Of a stretch of 64,000 nt of DNA, positions 34,946-46,260 are shown in pieces. Below the pieces are notes generated by a model. That model was not told the DNA's origin. It ran no database searches and saw only the letters and a list, made by a program, of their open reading frames with translations. The DNA is taken from the NCBI RefSeq assembly GCF_000516985.1, contig NW_006917091.1:2273399-2337398 (forward strand), read 5' to 3'. Origin of the DNA: Pestalotiopsis fici W106-1 (Eukaryota > Ascomycota > Sordariomycetes > Amphisphaeriales > Sporocadaceae). A program made the translations under genes and the position numbers. The number at the start of each line of letters is the position of its first letter. Position 1 is the stretch's first letter.

Positions 34946-36496
34946 GACACTGGGGGCGGCAAAACGATTGTGTTGTGTTAATAAATCATTTTTTTTCTTT
35001 CTTCTTCTTCTCCCCAATCAGTGCTGCTTGTGTATGAACGATCTGCGAAATGATCAGAAAAAAAAGAAAAGAAAACCCGACTGATGAGCAGTTTGGCTGG
35101 AAGATAAGCGCTGTGCCTCTGTGTCGGTAGCGAGATTCCCAAGAGAGTAGAGCTAGGGTGGGTGCCTGGCTGAAATCATTTGATCATGGCAACGAGCCCG
35201 CATACATACATAGCAGAGAAATAGGGCCAGGTTTATCTAGCGAGTTTATCCATCTTGCGTCATTTTGTGTCACCCTGCCCTTTTATTACCATCGTCGCTT
35301 GGCTCATTGTGATAACATGATAATACTGCATCATGGCTGGGCGGGCTGCTGGGTGTGCCGAGTGCCTTGAGTGCCATGGCTTTTGATACCCCGCCCCTCG
35401 GAGGGATCGTGCCTAGATGGGTAAGGATTGCATGTAAGCAGCCAGCAAGTGTCGGAAGACGCCTTGGCATGAAGGACGGAATCTAGGAACATCCCAACAT
35501 CCTCTATGACAGAATCCATCTGTCAAATTAAATAGCGCTTCTTTTACCCTGTTGATGGGACGCAAAGTGGGCAGACGTTGGTCTAGTGCTCCAGCCTCTC
35601 AAGGCTTTCCCCAACTTTTCATCATGATAACCCGCTATACTTTCCACATAGTAGATATCAGTTTCCGCAACATTGCGCATTTTTTACTAATTATAAAGTA
35701 AGTATCTACAAATCGAACAGAAGTGGTATGCAAAGCTAGATCAAAGGGTTCTCTTCATGAAGTATTGATATAAGGATTTTACCAGAAATTTGCTTGTGCA
35801 CTATTTAAGATAGTAAACAGCTCCAATTACATAATGATTTGCTCTACAATCCCCACGCGCAGACTTCTGCTTGAGTGAACTCAACAGCCGCAACCTCTAG
35901 CCATTCCACCACGGTTGCCAGACGACATCGCCCTATACCTGGTACGCTTGATTGTTAAGAAAGGGGAAAAAAAAAAAAAAAAAAAAAAGCCCATCATTTT
36001 CAAACAGCCTGATTTCCCGAGGCAAGGAAGAATTCTTCATCTTTGAGTATAAAACGAAAGGGAGCAACTAAGTCAGGAATGCATGTTTTGGGTAGGTAAT
36101 TTCTTCATGTTGTAAAGAGTATAAATGGGTATTTTGATTAGGAAACAACTCAACTCAACGGTGGAGTCCTAGATTGGTGGATCGCGCGTAGAAGTGCTTG
36201 ATCTCTGGGACCAACTTCAAGCTAGACTATCTGTCTAAGAAATGGTTGGTAATTCTACGACTCAACATGATCCATGTACCAGCGACAGGCTTGTTCAGTA
36301 CGGTATATATATTTGGTAGTATTTCTACAAACTTGAGTTCTGTGGTGAAATCCTCTAGTATTTCTCAATCTCATTTTGCAGGCACATCTTGGAGCCAGCT
36401 TATCGAGTACCTATCTAATTACCATAAACGTCTATCATGACAGGTGTGTTGGAGAAAAAAAAGAAGAGAAAAAAAAATCAAAGGTATACAGAAACG
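34946..36496. other. intergenic, no supported gene
   Basis: Promoter side of the DUF604-like gene and 3' flank of the GT25-like gene. A run of 22 A lies at 35967-35988. A tRNA-like pattern around 35880-35930 on the minus strand does not fold into a full cloverleaf. Confidence 0.5.
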
Positions 36497-38024
36497 CTAA
36501 TATTCTCCAAATTGATTCTCCATCTCTGCGTTCATGAGCATGTTCTTGATATTGTTGCGCGCACTCCAGACGATATTCTCTGTTGTCCCCTTTTGGCGTA
36601 TTTCATTGCTGTCGACATTTTGTATGTCGCTGTCTCCAGCGAGACGTCCCTTGGCCTTGTGATGGAAGAAGACTGGTGGAGTGACGCTGATGCACTTTGC
36701 GCGGAGTCCATCTTTGTTTCCTGCAGCTCCATCGCGGCACATATCGGCCAAAGCATTGTCAATTGGACCGCTCAGACGATCCACAGACAAGCCGTACATC
36801 ATCTTTCGGGCACCTCTCTGGGTGAGGGCATAGGCAAAGGTACAAATCGGAGCACCAGATATATGGACCCAGCGTGTGAACTCTGGATACTTTCTAAAGT
36901 CCACCAGGCCAGTGATTTTGTCCAGTGGTGCCACTACAACATGTGTTAGCAATAGCCCATTAGGGTTGATAAATGAGTCCGAAGCAGCTCTTTCAAGTAA
37001 TTTGTCTAAGCTTGCTCTCTTGGAGCACCAATTTAGGCAATGCTTGCTCATGAGACAACCCAGAAAAGGAGAGAGACGATATCGGAAGTTGCTTACCAGT
37101 CTCGTCTTTCAAAATGGTATACTTGGGATGCGGTGGCTTTCCTGCATTCTCCGAAGCTGCTTCTGGGAAAAAGTCACCACAGCTATAGTTTTGCAACCTT
37201 AGTATGCGCCAGGGACAATTAAAAAGCTCGCGGCCATGAAATTCTACTCACTGTCCGAGCCATAGCACATCCCACTCATCCCCATAAGGGGACGACGGCG
37301 AAGACCCTGATGACATGATTTCGCGTGCTCCGGTCGCCACCGACTCAAGCTGAGATCTTAGACGCACATCCCTACCAGATTGTAAGCTCAACTGCCGCTG
37401 GTTCACCATCTGAAATGGCCAGGCGATGGGAAATGATGTCCTTACCAGTCCATGTCATCTTCCATGATGAGCGCAGTTTCTAAATCCTCTTCAATGATTC
37501 TGCGAACAGCGTAAGCAAACATCGATACCAACATGTCCACATTCGGATCATGAGTGCGTCGTTCTCGGTGCTCACCTTCTCACGGCGTTCATGTGGCCTC
37601 TCCAACTGCCCAGATTGGTCTCCATCAATAGGTGCCTGTCGACACCAAAGGGCACTGCCTTGTCCGGTATCGTTTCACCCTTGACACCATCCACGAACTC
37701 GACATGAAAGCCGGTGGCAGCGCTTGTTAGCGAAAGGGCATCGCGCTTATCGCTGCGATCAGGCAGGCCAACCACGAAGATGTTGGAAAAGCCCAACGTG
37801 GAGTTGGTGACGCGATTGATGTCTGGCGAAGAGCGGCCATGGTAATCCCCCCCATACAAGCGCTGTTTGCTTTGCGTAGACTTGGTAATGACTGACGATG
37901 GCGATTCCGTTTCACTGAGCCCAAGTTTCGAGTGATAAATGAGTAACGAAATTATAATCAAGGCAGCAATGCCGAATTGCATCTGCCGCGACGATGAACG
38001 CATCAGTGTGAGGAGCTCGCCCAT
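36497..38024 (-). CDS. GT25-family glycosyltransferase, type II membrane protein
   Basis: Five exons, 38024-37576, 37499-37446, 37371-37252, 37182-37097 and 36933-36497, give 381 residues with all phases matching. One anchor (FGIAALIIISLLIYHSKLG, about residues 17-35) places the catalytic domain in the lumen. The GT25 pattern is clear: IFVVGLPDRSDKRDAL, GSWRGHMNAVRR, the acidic ALIMEDDMDWD metal/nucleotide motif, DVLWLGHCGDFF, then ISGAPICTFAYALTQRGARKMM and the DNALADMC segment. GT25 enzymes transfer hexoses (LPS galactosyltransferases, collagen galactosyltransferases); the fungal substrate is unknown. It probably acts in Golgi glycan elongation with the neighbouring GT genes (inference). 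Confidence 0.9.
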
Positions 38025-40031
38025 ATCGGCAAGAGCAATACTGATTCAACCGTTGTGCAGCAGCAAACAAGCTCAGTTCAAGGGACGTGGGCCCGGACTT
38101 TTACACAGGAGTAGGTCGTTTCGGTAGATTTACTTTCCTTGAGATCAGGAGGAGCAAAACTGCACATCAGAACATGAGAACGGGGTCGCCAGTCAGCCGC
38201 CCGCTGTGGAACCCCCCAATCCTGTGCTTTTGCTGACCCGGCCAGGGGGGGGGGTAGGTCCGGGACTCCGGGGCAACGTGCAATTGGCTACTAAGTATGG
38301 ATCTGAGGAGCATAATTTGCCATACGTCTTCATGGAAGAGGCTGACGCACACCAACAGACACGCGACATCCGCCCGCCAGACTTTTTTCTGCCTACCACA
38401 GTAGTACTGTGTATACAACCCTACCCTACTACTATGTACGGAACACACTCCTATCCAAAGCCAGCAGCCGGCCGTGGGAAGACGGTCCGACTTGAGATGG
38501 CATGGATAGCGGGTCTTCCTCCGGCGGCTTTATGTGAACCTTCTCTTTCGCGGCTCAAGACGAATGCGATTCTCCATAAGCGCGCAAGACACCCTTCTGC
38601 GATGAATCACAGCTGGTTTGAGAAGGGCGACCGCGACAGTTGTTAAGCGCTGTGCAATCCTTTGAGTCTTGACTGCGCTGGCCCCAATCATGGTCGCGGA
38701 GAATGGCCAAACCAAGTCTAGCTCTGATCCGACAATCTGGATCCCCATACTTATTCCGGCCATGTATCCGATCATGGTTCATCAGAGACAGCGCGTAGCT
38801 CCGCGACACCATTGGCTCCGTAAATAGCTTTCTTTTCAAGCTTAAGACACGTACTGCTACCATGTACGGTCACCATATAAACCGTTGACCCAAGACTACT
38901 ACACAGTACACGATACACAGTACGTAGGTCGACGGGGTGGTGGAGCGAATGATGGCCATCAGCCATCCACCAAAGTACAGGGCCATTTCCCAGGCTCCGT
39001 AATTTGCATCCTCTTCCATCATCCGGACAAATCACAGCACACGGTATTAAAAACTTGTGCAACCAACAGTCTTATTGCATGAAAATGTGGGGGCATCAAA
39101 CAAAGGCCAAGCTTGAGTGATGAAGTCTTGCTTTTGATTGGTCATCTTTGCAGTCGCCCACTCTTCAAGTCAGGCTGTATCCATTTTGTTGCCCAAATTT
39201 GCAGCAATTTGTGTGCAATTGTCCTACTTACTTTAAGCATGCGCTGCAGTGTGTGCATGGTGTTGTAGCCTTCACGTCAAATACCCTGCCGGAATGCCAG
39301 TGCCATAGCCTCCCAGGCATAGCTCCCATCGACTGACAACAACTGTGTACTGTGTAGGCCTGAAATGCAGGCGGAAATTAAAACGTTCAGCATCATGCAT
39401 TCCTACAAAGTTGGTACCGTAATCATATGTGACTCTATCGAAAGTTGGATCGCTGGAGTCAGTAGTGCTCTGCGCCGGCATACATTATTCACGAAGCAAA
39501 GAGATCTCTTTTATCCAACATGATGCTCGCCAAATTGATAAATGAGCTACTCAAGGTGAGTCTGGGAGCTGAGATCGCGGTCAAGATACAGAGTACTAGG
39601 TAGCTCATACCTGGTGTTGGTTCAGCTGCTCCCCCTGCTTCTGCTTGGGATGCAAAGCACCTTGTTTCGCCTAGGTAGACTCTGTGTCCCGGGTCTATGA
39701 TAACCATTCGAGGGACCCGCTCGAGGCAGGGGCAAGCGTCAGCTTAGCCGCTGTCATCACATCATGAACTGGCAAACGGACTGGGCCATTGCCTTTGTCG
39801 ACCCCAGCGGCACAGTCTGCAAGACGCATGCTGATACATATACGATACCAAGTGGGCTTGGAGTCTCTTCTACTATTCTAGCTCCTAATCCTTCTTGTTG
39901 ATCTACCTGACTGGAGGGCATTCACCATCACCTCGTGGCATCATAGCTGACACTATATAACAATACCAAGTGCAACATCAGAGTAATTCGCTACGCTGCT
40001 CGAGGTATCTAGTCGCTCACTACGTGATCCG
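38025..40031. other. 2.0-kb intergenic region, no supported gene
   Basis: Divergent region between the GT25-like and the surface-protein genes. It includes a G9/C-rich patch near 38245. Frames up to about 150 residues show no domain. Confidence 0.5.
39954..39960 (+). promoter_or_regulatory. TATA-like box of the surface-protein gene
   Basis: TATATAA lies 72 nt upstream of the ATG at 40032, a usual distance for a fungal core promoter. Confidence 0.4.
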
Positions 40032-40942
40032 ATGGCGTGGTTAGGCTTGCTTGCGTTATGCCTTACCTATTTGCCCCTTGCTGCTGGTAATGGCTTCATC
40101 TCGCCAGCGTATCAGGACACGGGGACTGGTCCATATGGAACGGTCGAGGTCTGGGAACTGGGATCGAGCCAGCTGGTAGCTTTTCAGACAGATTACGATG
40201 CGTATTCGATCGAATTGTGGCAACAAAACCTACAAAAAGCGAGTGCCAGAAATGCCTCCTCGCGCGTCTATAGCCGTAAGCTGGAACATCTTCGAATTCA
40301 TTTTCAGGCACAGTTGAGCTAAACTATACCAAAGAGAGCGTCGGCCAAGATAAGGCGCAAAGCTTTCGCTGGACTGTGCAGACTTACGACATTACTCTGT
40401 CCGACTCTCCAGTCTTCTTTCTCTGGCTCCGTGGTCCATCGGACTCGGATGCCAGTCAAACTTCTGCCTTCTTCAACATTACCATTCCACAGGAATCGAC
40501 GACCACGAGTACAACTTCAAGCATCGCCACGACCGCTACGACCGCCACATCAAGCACGAGTACTCAGGAGTCGAGCTCAACTGCTAGCACCACAACACCG
40601 ACAACCACTGCAACTCCGGCGCCGAGCGATACCAGTTCCAGTCTCTCGGGCGGGGCAGTCGCTGGCATAGCAGTAGGTGCTTCTGTTGTTGGTCTTGCCG
40701 GATTAGTGTGGGCTGGAATCTTTTGTTGGACCAGACGCAGAAAACAGAACCCAGGCGTCACCCAAGTAGAACAAGTAGGAAACTGGCCACCAAACCAATT
40801 GGACAACAAGCCACAGCATCCTCCAAGCTATTATCAACATCCGTCTCCTCCCCCTCCCGAATCTAATCATGTATACCGACCAGTACCTGTAGAGATGGGA
40901 CCACCGAGCGTACCGGCGGAGCTGGGCGATAACTATCGTTGA
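40032..40942 (+). CDS. single-span Ser/Thr-rich cell-surface glycoprotein (Mid2-like layout)
   Basis: Signal peptide (MAWLGLLALCLTYLPLAAG), an ordered N-terminal domain of about 110 residues with EVWELGSSQLVAFQTDYD and FRWTVQTYDITLSDSPVFFLWL, a Ser/Thr-rich stalk, one membrane span (SGGAVAGIAVGASVVGLAGLVW), a basic stop-transfer CWTRRRK, and a Pro-rich cytosolic tail. The layout matches fungal wall-stress sensors and related surface proteins, though no WSC domain is present. The unspliced frame stops early, so an intron is needed: 40276 to 40307 (32 nt) or to 40313 (38 nt). Either restores frame (about 290-292 residues) but both are unusually short, so this region needs transcript proof. Confidence 0.75.
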
Positions 40943-41901
40943 AATTTCGGAATGATTAGTAATGGAAATTGATTCAAGGTTTAGATAAAGTCTAATATAC
41001 GGATGTTGATGATCCATAACCTACAATTGTTCGAGGGAAACTCTTGGTTAGCTGCATCGCAATGTGCTGTTGTCAGACACTCCTTGTCATGATGAAATAG
41101 GAGTCATCAAAGAGTTGTAACGGAACTCCAGATCATAACGACTCGTTCATTTGTGCTTCGAAGGGGGGTTTGAACGAGCTGAAGTTACAAGATGACGTGT
41201 GGAGGTTCATTGAGTCTCTCTTGGGACAAAAGTGTGGTTCTGATCCTTGAAATGTTGACAGCAAAGCCAAGCCGAAGCCTCATTTGACCACCTTCACTCC
41301 ATATTGATCTCTTCCCCCCCTTTCCCTGAAGAGCGTTGCCGCTCCTGCGCCAAGTACCAATGCTTTTAATCCAGTAATCTCCAAGACCAGGCGAGAAGCA
41401 AAGCATGCGAGCTTATTCTTTTACCTGTAGTCACCGAATAGAGCTTGACAGTGCTGGAATAAGATTTGTTTGCTGACATGGTAGATGCCAGGACGGAGAA
41501 AAGGACTTTTCGCTTTAGATCCAATCATCATCAACAATAACGACAACCACTTTCTAAGCTTCCAAGGTTCTCTTTTTTCGGCACTAAGAGCAACGTCCGC
41601 CGCTGCAAATGGCCGAGCACCTTGAAGGTGCTTCGGCACGCGAGTTTCTTCCCATATCTAACAGTACCTTTCAGGCCTCAAACCTAAAGTAACTCACGAG
41701 GCCATGAAATTTTCCGGCCATCCAAAGCGATCTTGCGGAAAGAGGCAAAGGTAAACAAATATTCAACAAGGTAAAAAGCGGAAATTTAAAATTCCCGATC
41801 TCAACAGGATTCATACCTATATATACACAAGTCGTAGACACCACTTTAACCTTTTTCAGTCCTCTCATTCTTCTCTCCCTTCTCATCGACGGTAGAACAC
41901 G
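40943..41901. other. intergenic, promoter of the M13 peptidase gene
   Basis: No coding signal. A TATATATA tract at about 41819-41826 lies roughly 80 nt upstream of the M13 start and may be its TATA element. Confidence 0.45.
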
Positions 41902-44357
41902 ATGGACAGCGTTTGTACGACGCCGGGCTGCTTCGAAGCCGCCGCCAACATTATCGCGAATCTGGCACCGAGCTACAGTGACATTGATCCATGCGAGGAT
42001 TTCAATCAATGCAAGTAATCATGTGTCACTTTTTTTTTTTTTTTTTTTTGAGAGTGCCTGCTCATCGTTATAGATGCCTGTGGAGGTTATCCACTGCGAT
42101 ATCCCAACGAAGTGAATAGAGGTGTCACCGAACATGAGCAAATTGACCATATGTCTTATTTGAAAAATGTCCTGGAAGGACAACACCCTCCGACTTCTAA
42201 TGTATGATTATCCCCTCGTCCCTCCCCCAGCCGACGGATATGTTCCCCGGGCTGACTGTATCTAGCCATCTGCGGACGACGTTGCAATCTTCAAGAAGCT
42301 GAAGACCTACTATTCGACATGCATGAACACCGAGGCGATTAAAAAGACTACAGATTCTCTCGAGACTATAACCGATCACATCAAGACTCTATTCCCCGTT
42401 AGCCGAGACGAATTGTGGTCCAATGTCACATGTTCGCCATCTGATTATCCACAATTGGTAGACCTACAAGTTTATCTGAACGACCTACAGATTGATCTCT
42501 TTGTCTCTTACGAGGTACCTATACTAGACGCTAAACCTGTAAGTATCAATGGCGACATCAAGCTCGTTACAAGCTGTTTGTGTATATTCTAATACTTTGG
42601 ATAGGAGAACATCGTGCCTCGTGTCAAATCATCCGTCTGGACGCAGAAAATGGGATATCAAGATGCCACTTTTCGGACACTATCAGAGCAACTGAACAAG
42701 TACTTCTCGCCAGATGGTCACTTGTCCCAAAAGGTCATTAAAGATGCCATGGCTCTAGGAGCCAGCATCGAGAAGATTGTGAGCACCAAGATCAATGCCA
42801 TCCCAAATGTAGGTGCAAGGTCCCGATAAAAAACGTTATTCCTCCTTTGCGACGACGACGAACTAAACTTGCCGCCTTGCAGGACCATGCTACTTCAATC
42901 AATGAAACAAATGCATTGGTTCCATTGCTCTCGATCCCCGATGTCTTGGGTAAGCTCGCACCTGCTGGCCATGAGCTTAGCCAGGTGATGATCGACACAT
43001 ATGAAATGTCCGCCTTGTCCAGATTATTGATGGCTGCTCCAAAGTCAGTTGTGCAGGCTTATGCGCTTCTCAGGACGATTGAGAATATCGCATGGATAAC
43101 ACATGTCAGTGTAAGTTTCGACCCCATCCAGAGAGTGTGTTTGTGCTGGTACTGAACAGGGGAAATACGATCCTGCAGGATAAAAACCAGGACCGCTGGG
43201 GGGCCTATTGCTACACGCACGTCACTCAGACCTTGCCGTGGGCTGCCAGCAAGTTCTACATCGAGGCTTATCTCAATCCAGACTCAACTCATCCTATATT
43301 AGAGATTGTTGAAGATGTGATGTCTACGCTCATTGAGCGACTCGACCATGTCGAGTGGATGACTGATGCGACCAAAGCACTCGCCAAGGACAAGGCGAAA
43401 TTGATGAAGGCCAACCTTCTCCATCCCAGTGAGGTATGTCACCAACATTTGGAGATTTCATCTTGTAATCCCCCTTTCCAATTCTTTCTTTCTCCTTGAC
43501 TGACATGCCTTGCTCAGTCTCCCAACGTGATTAATGGAACCGACCTTGTTGCCTACTACCGCGATCTCGAGTTTGGGCCCTCTCATTTCGACAATGTCCT
43601 CGCCACGCTGCGGTGGGAAAACAGGCGGCATTGGAACCGACTTGTTCAACCAACAACCCCCGTTGATTGGGCATTTGCGGCTTACGAGACCAACGCCTAC
43701 TACAACCCCTTCAACAACCAGTTCTACATTACCGCGGGCATCGTCCAGGAGCCCTTTTTTGGTGCCTCGCTGCCAAAGTATGTCAACTACGGAACCCTGG
43801 GGGTCCTGGCTAGCCACGAAATGACCCACGCCTTCGACCCGACTGGTTTATTGCTCGACGGTCACGGCGTCCTTACCACCGACGCGCTCCGCTGGGACGA
43901 CGAGACGCTCACTGCCTACGACAAGCGCCTGTCGTGCCTCCGCGACCAGTTCAACAAGTACGAACTCCACGAGGATACCCCGAACCCCGGCCGCGTGGTT
44001 GTCAACCCAAAGACGTCGAAACCTTTCCGGATTGACAAGGCCAGAACGAACCGAGAGAACTGCGCCGACAATGGCGCCGTAGCTAACAGCTACGCTGCTT
44101 GGACTAAACACAAGGATCGCGAGCCCGAGAAGAATCAGAAGCTGCCGCACTTGGAACATTTCTCGGCCGAACAACTTTTCTTCGTCTCAGCGGCCCAAAT
44201 CTTTTGTCACAACCATAATGCAGAGGGCATTCTCCGCTTTGCAAATGACGCTCATGCACCCGATGAAGCACGAATCCGTGCCATGGCAGAGAATTCAAAG
44301 GAATTCAGAAATGCCTTTCATTGCAAGAATAAGGAGCCAGTTTGTCGGGTCTGGTGA
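41902..44357 (+). CDS. M13-family (neprilysin-like) zinc metallopeptidase
   Basis: Seven exons, 41902-42010, 42074-42201, 42266-42538, 42605-42808, 42883-43110, 43179-43433 and 43518-44357, give 678 residues. All later introns are phase 0. M13 marks are complete: start CTTPGCFEAAANII, DPCEDFNQYACGGY, NAYYNP at about 458, zinc site HEMTH at 499-503, third ligand and Asp in ENCAD at 579-583, and C-terminal CRVW. The enzyme should cleave small peptides on the N-terminal side of hydrophobic residues. No signal peptide or membrane anchor precedes the catalytic region, unlike animal neprilysins, so a cytosolic form is likely. Intron 1 must begin with GC (42011) to give YACGGY. A run of 20 T sits in intron 1. 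Confidence 0.93.
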
Positions 44358-44892
44358 GGTGGGTTTACCAGGGGCGGTGTTGCAATTCTCTTCTATTCTT
44401 TTTATCTTTTTTTATTCAATATCAATGTTATGCATTGGGTTGGGTCTCTGCAGGCGTCTCTCATAGAGTTCAAACTCCAAGATACCTACCTAGTATTTAA
44501 TTGCGATATAATGAGACCATGCACATAAAATATATTACTCCCCTCACAAGTCTCGCCGTATTGGTTGAACCATTGAGTTAGGTGACGTACACGCCAGTGA
44601 ATGTGATCATTCTTGCTTTACAGGGACACAATATGCGTGCGATTGTGTTTGCTACGCACATATCAAGGGTGCTTCTCCCACTATGCGTGTAATCGCTCAG
44701 TATTGGTCGGGCCATGTACATATCGTATAAGCAGGAAATGCAGTTCAAAGATCATCTCAATGGTAATAATAACACAGGAAGACAATGATAATTGCTATGT
44801 GGTATCCTACCAAAGTCACTACCTATAGTACACAGAATATGTGATCGCTACCATCTTTCTATCATAATCAATCAGTGACAACAAGAGATGTA

Positions 44893-46260
44893 TCATCTCC
44901 TAAAATATGAGCTCGTGCGACAGATGTCCTAGTTGTATGTTAGCAGAATGAACTTCTTTTTTTTCTTTCTTTCTAAGATCATTAGACAATGAAAGCAAGC
45001 GCGCTACCCACCTTTCGACGTTGAGCAAAGTCTGTGTAAAACCCATTCCAAAGCTCTCTGTCAGAGCAGTCTTCTATACCGTTATTTTCTATGCACTTTG
45101 GCTGATGCTCTTCACGTTCTTTCTCCTTCATTGGTATCCATGGCTTCGGGATTGGCCAGTCTGAAAAGTGTAGGAACTTAGCCTCGTTGAACACATATAC
45201 AGGATCCCATTCTTCATTTTCGGTGCCGAGATATTTGACGTGATTCCCGCTGCGAAACTCGCCAGTCAACAGGTCGTATGGACGATGCGGCAAAATCATG
45301 GCCTCTTTGATGTATATTTGGTTAACAATCTCCATATCGTAGTCATTGGACCCCGCCTCCGCTATTTTGTTCATGACACGATCGAATTCGGCTGCACTCG
45401 GCTGGACTAGCAGAAGCTGCGAGGACAAGATATTCGAGTCTGGAAGCAGCCAGTATGCTTTCGGCATCGCTACCGGACACGGCGGCAGGAGGAACAACTC
45501 GTCCATGGTCTGCAGGATCGTGGAGTCAGAGTCGACATTCAGGACTCGTTCGTACTGGGTCTGGTTGAAGGCAAGCAGCTTGGTAAACGACTCTGCCCAA
45601 GTTGCTGCTCAATTCAAGACAATTAGCACAGCTACTCATGTAGTGGAAATGGGCTTGTTTTCCGGGAGACTTGCAGTCCATTCCATCTCGGCGTTGGATC
45701 TCTACGGGTTGCAGCTTTACCATATAGCTGTCCCTCGCCTTGATAAGAAGCCGTGCTTCTTCCGTCGTGGCTTCGCTCGCAGTCGCCTGGGGATGCATCA
45801 TATCTGCAGGGTACATCATTACCCGATCGGCCTGGCTCCCCAAGCGAAATAACGTCTCAAAGATCATGACTGAATTGCACAGATAGGAGAGGTTTGTGAC
45901 ATATTGCGTGTAGGCGAACTTGGACCAGTCAACATTCTTCTTATCAACGGTCAAGGGCACCGCTGGCACGGGGCAAAACGGCTCAGGGGACGAGGCATCA
46001 ACGCCATAGCTGGACTTGAGAATTTCCAAGGACGGCAAGGATTCGTAATTTCGAGAGGCCAGCACAAAGAGGCCAATGGCAGATATGGCGGTCCCGATAT
46101 ATCGAAGTCTCTTTGACAAGAGGATTTGCCCAATACTCGGCGGCGTTTGACGGGAGTTGGCCGCCGAATCAAGAGAGGTTGTGCCGGCAAAGTGTTCAGA
46201 AGTCGCCAAGACTCGGTATTGCTTGGAGAGAGAGGTGACGAAGCTCCATATCGGAGCCAT
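44893..46260 (-). CDS. GNT1-like N-acetylglucosaminyltransferase (GT8 fold)
   Basis: Exons 46260-45675, 45604-45012 and 44928-44893 give about 404 residues. One N-terminal anchor (LRYIGTAISAIGLFVLA, about residues 53-69) gives a type II Golgi topology. The catalytic part shows YVTNLSYLCNSVMIFETLFRLG, STWAESFTKLLAFNQTQYERVLNVDSDSTI with the DxD metal site, and a C-terminal FLHFSDWPIPKPW. Fungal GNT1 transfers GlcNAc to Golgi mannans or glycoproteins. Intron 1 needs a GC donor (45674) to reach the STWAES frame. The last intron (GTGGGT...CTAAC...CTAG) is inferred from a good branch site; without it the gene ends at 44982 with a different 8-residue tail. Confidence 0.85.

Noticed and set aside
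35870..35935. tRNA-like pattern on the minus strand
   Set aside because: No complete acceptor stem, T arm or anticodon stem could be paired.
38210..38646. 146-residue plus-strand frame in the 38-40 kb region
   Set aside because: No domain and no splice support; overlaps other frames in the same intergenic DNA.
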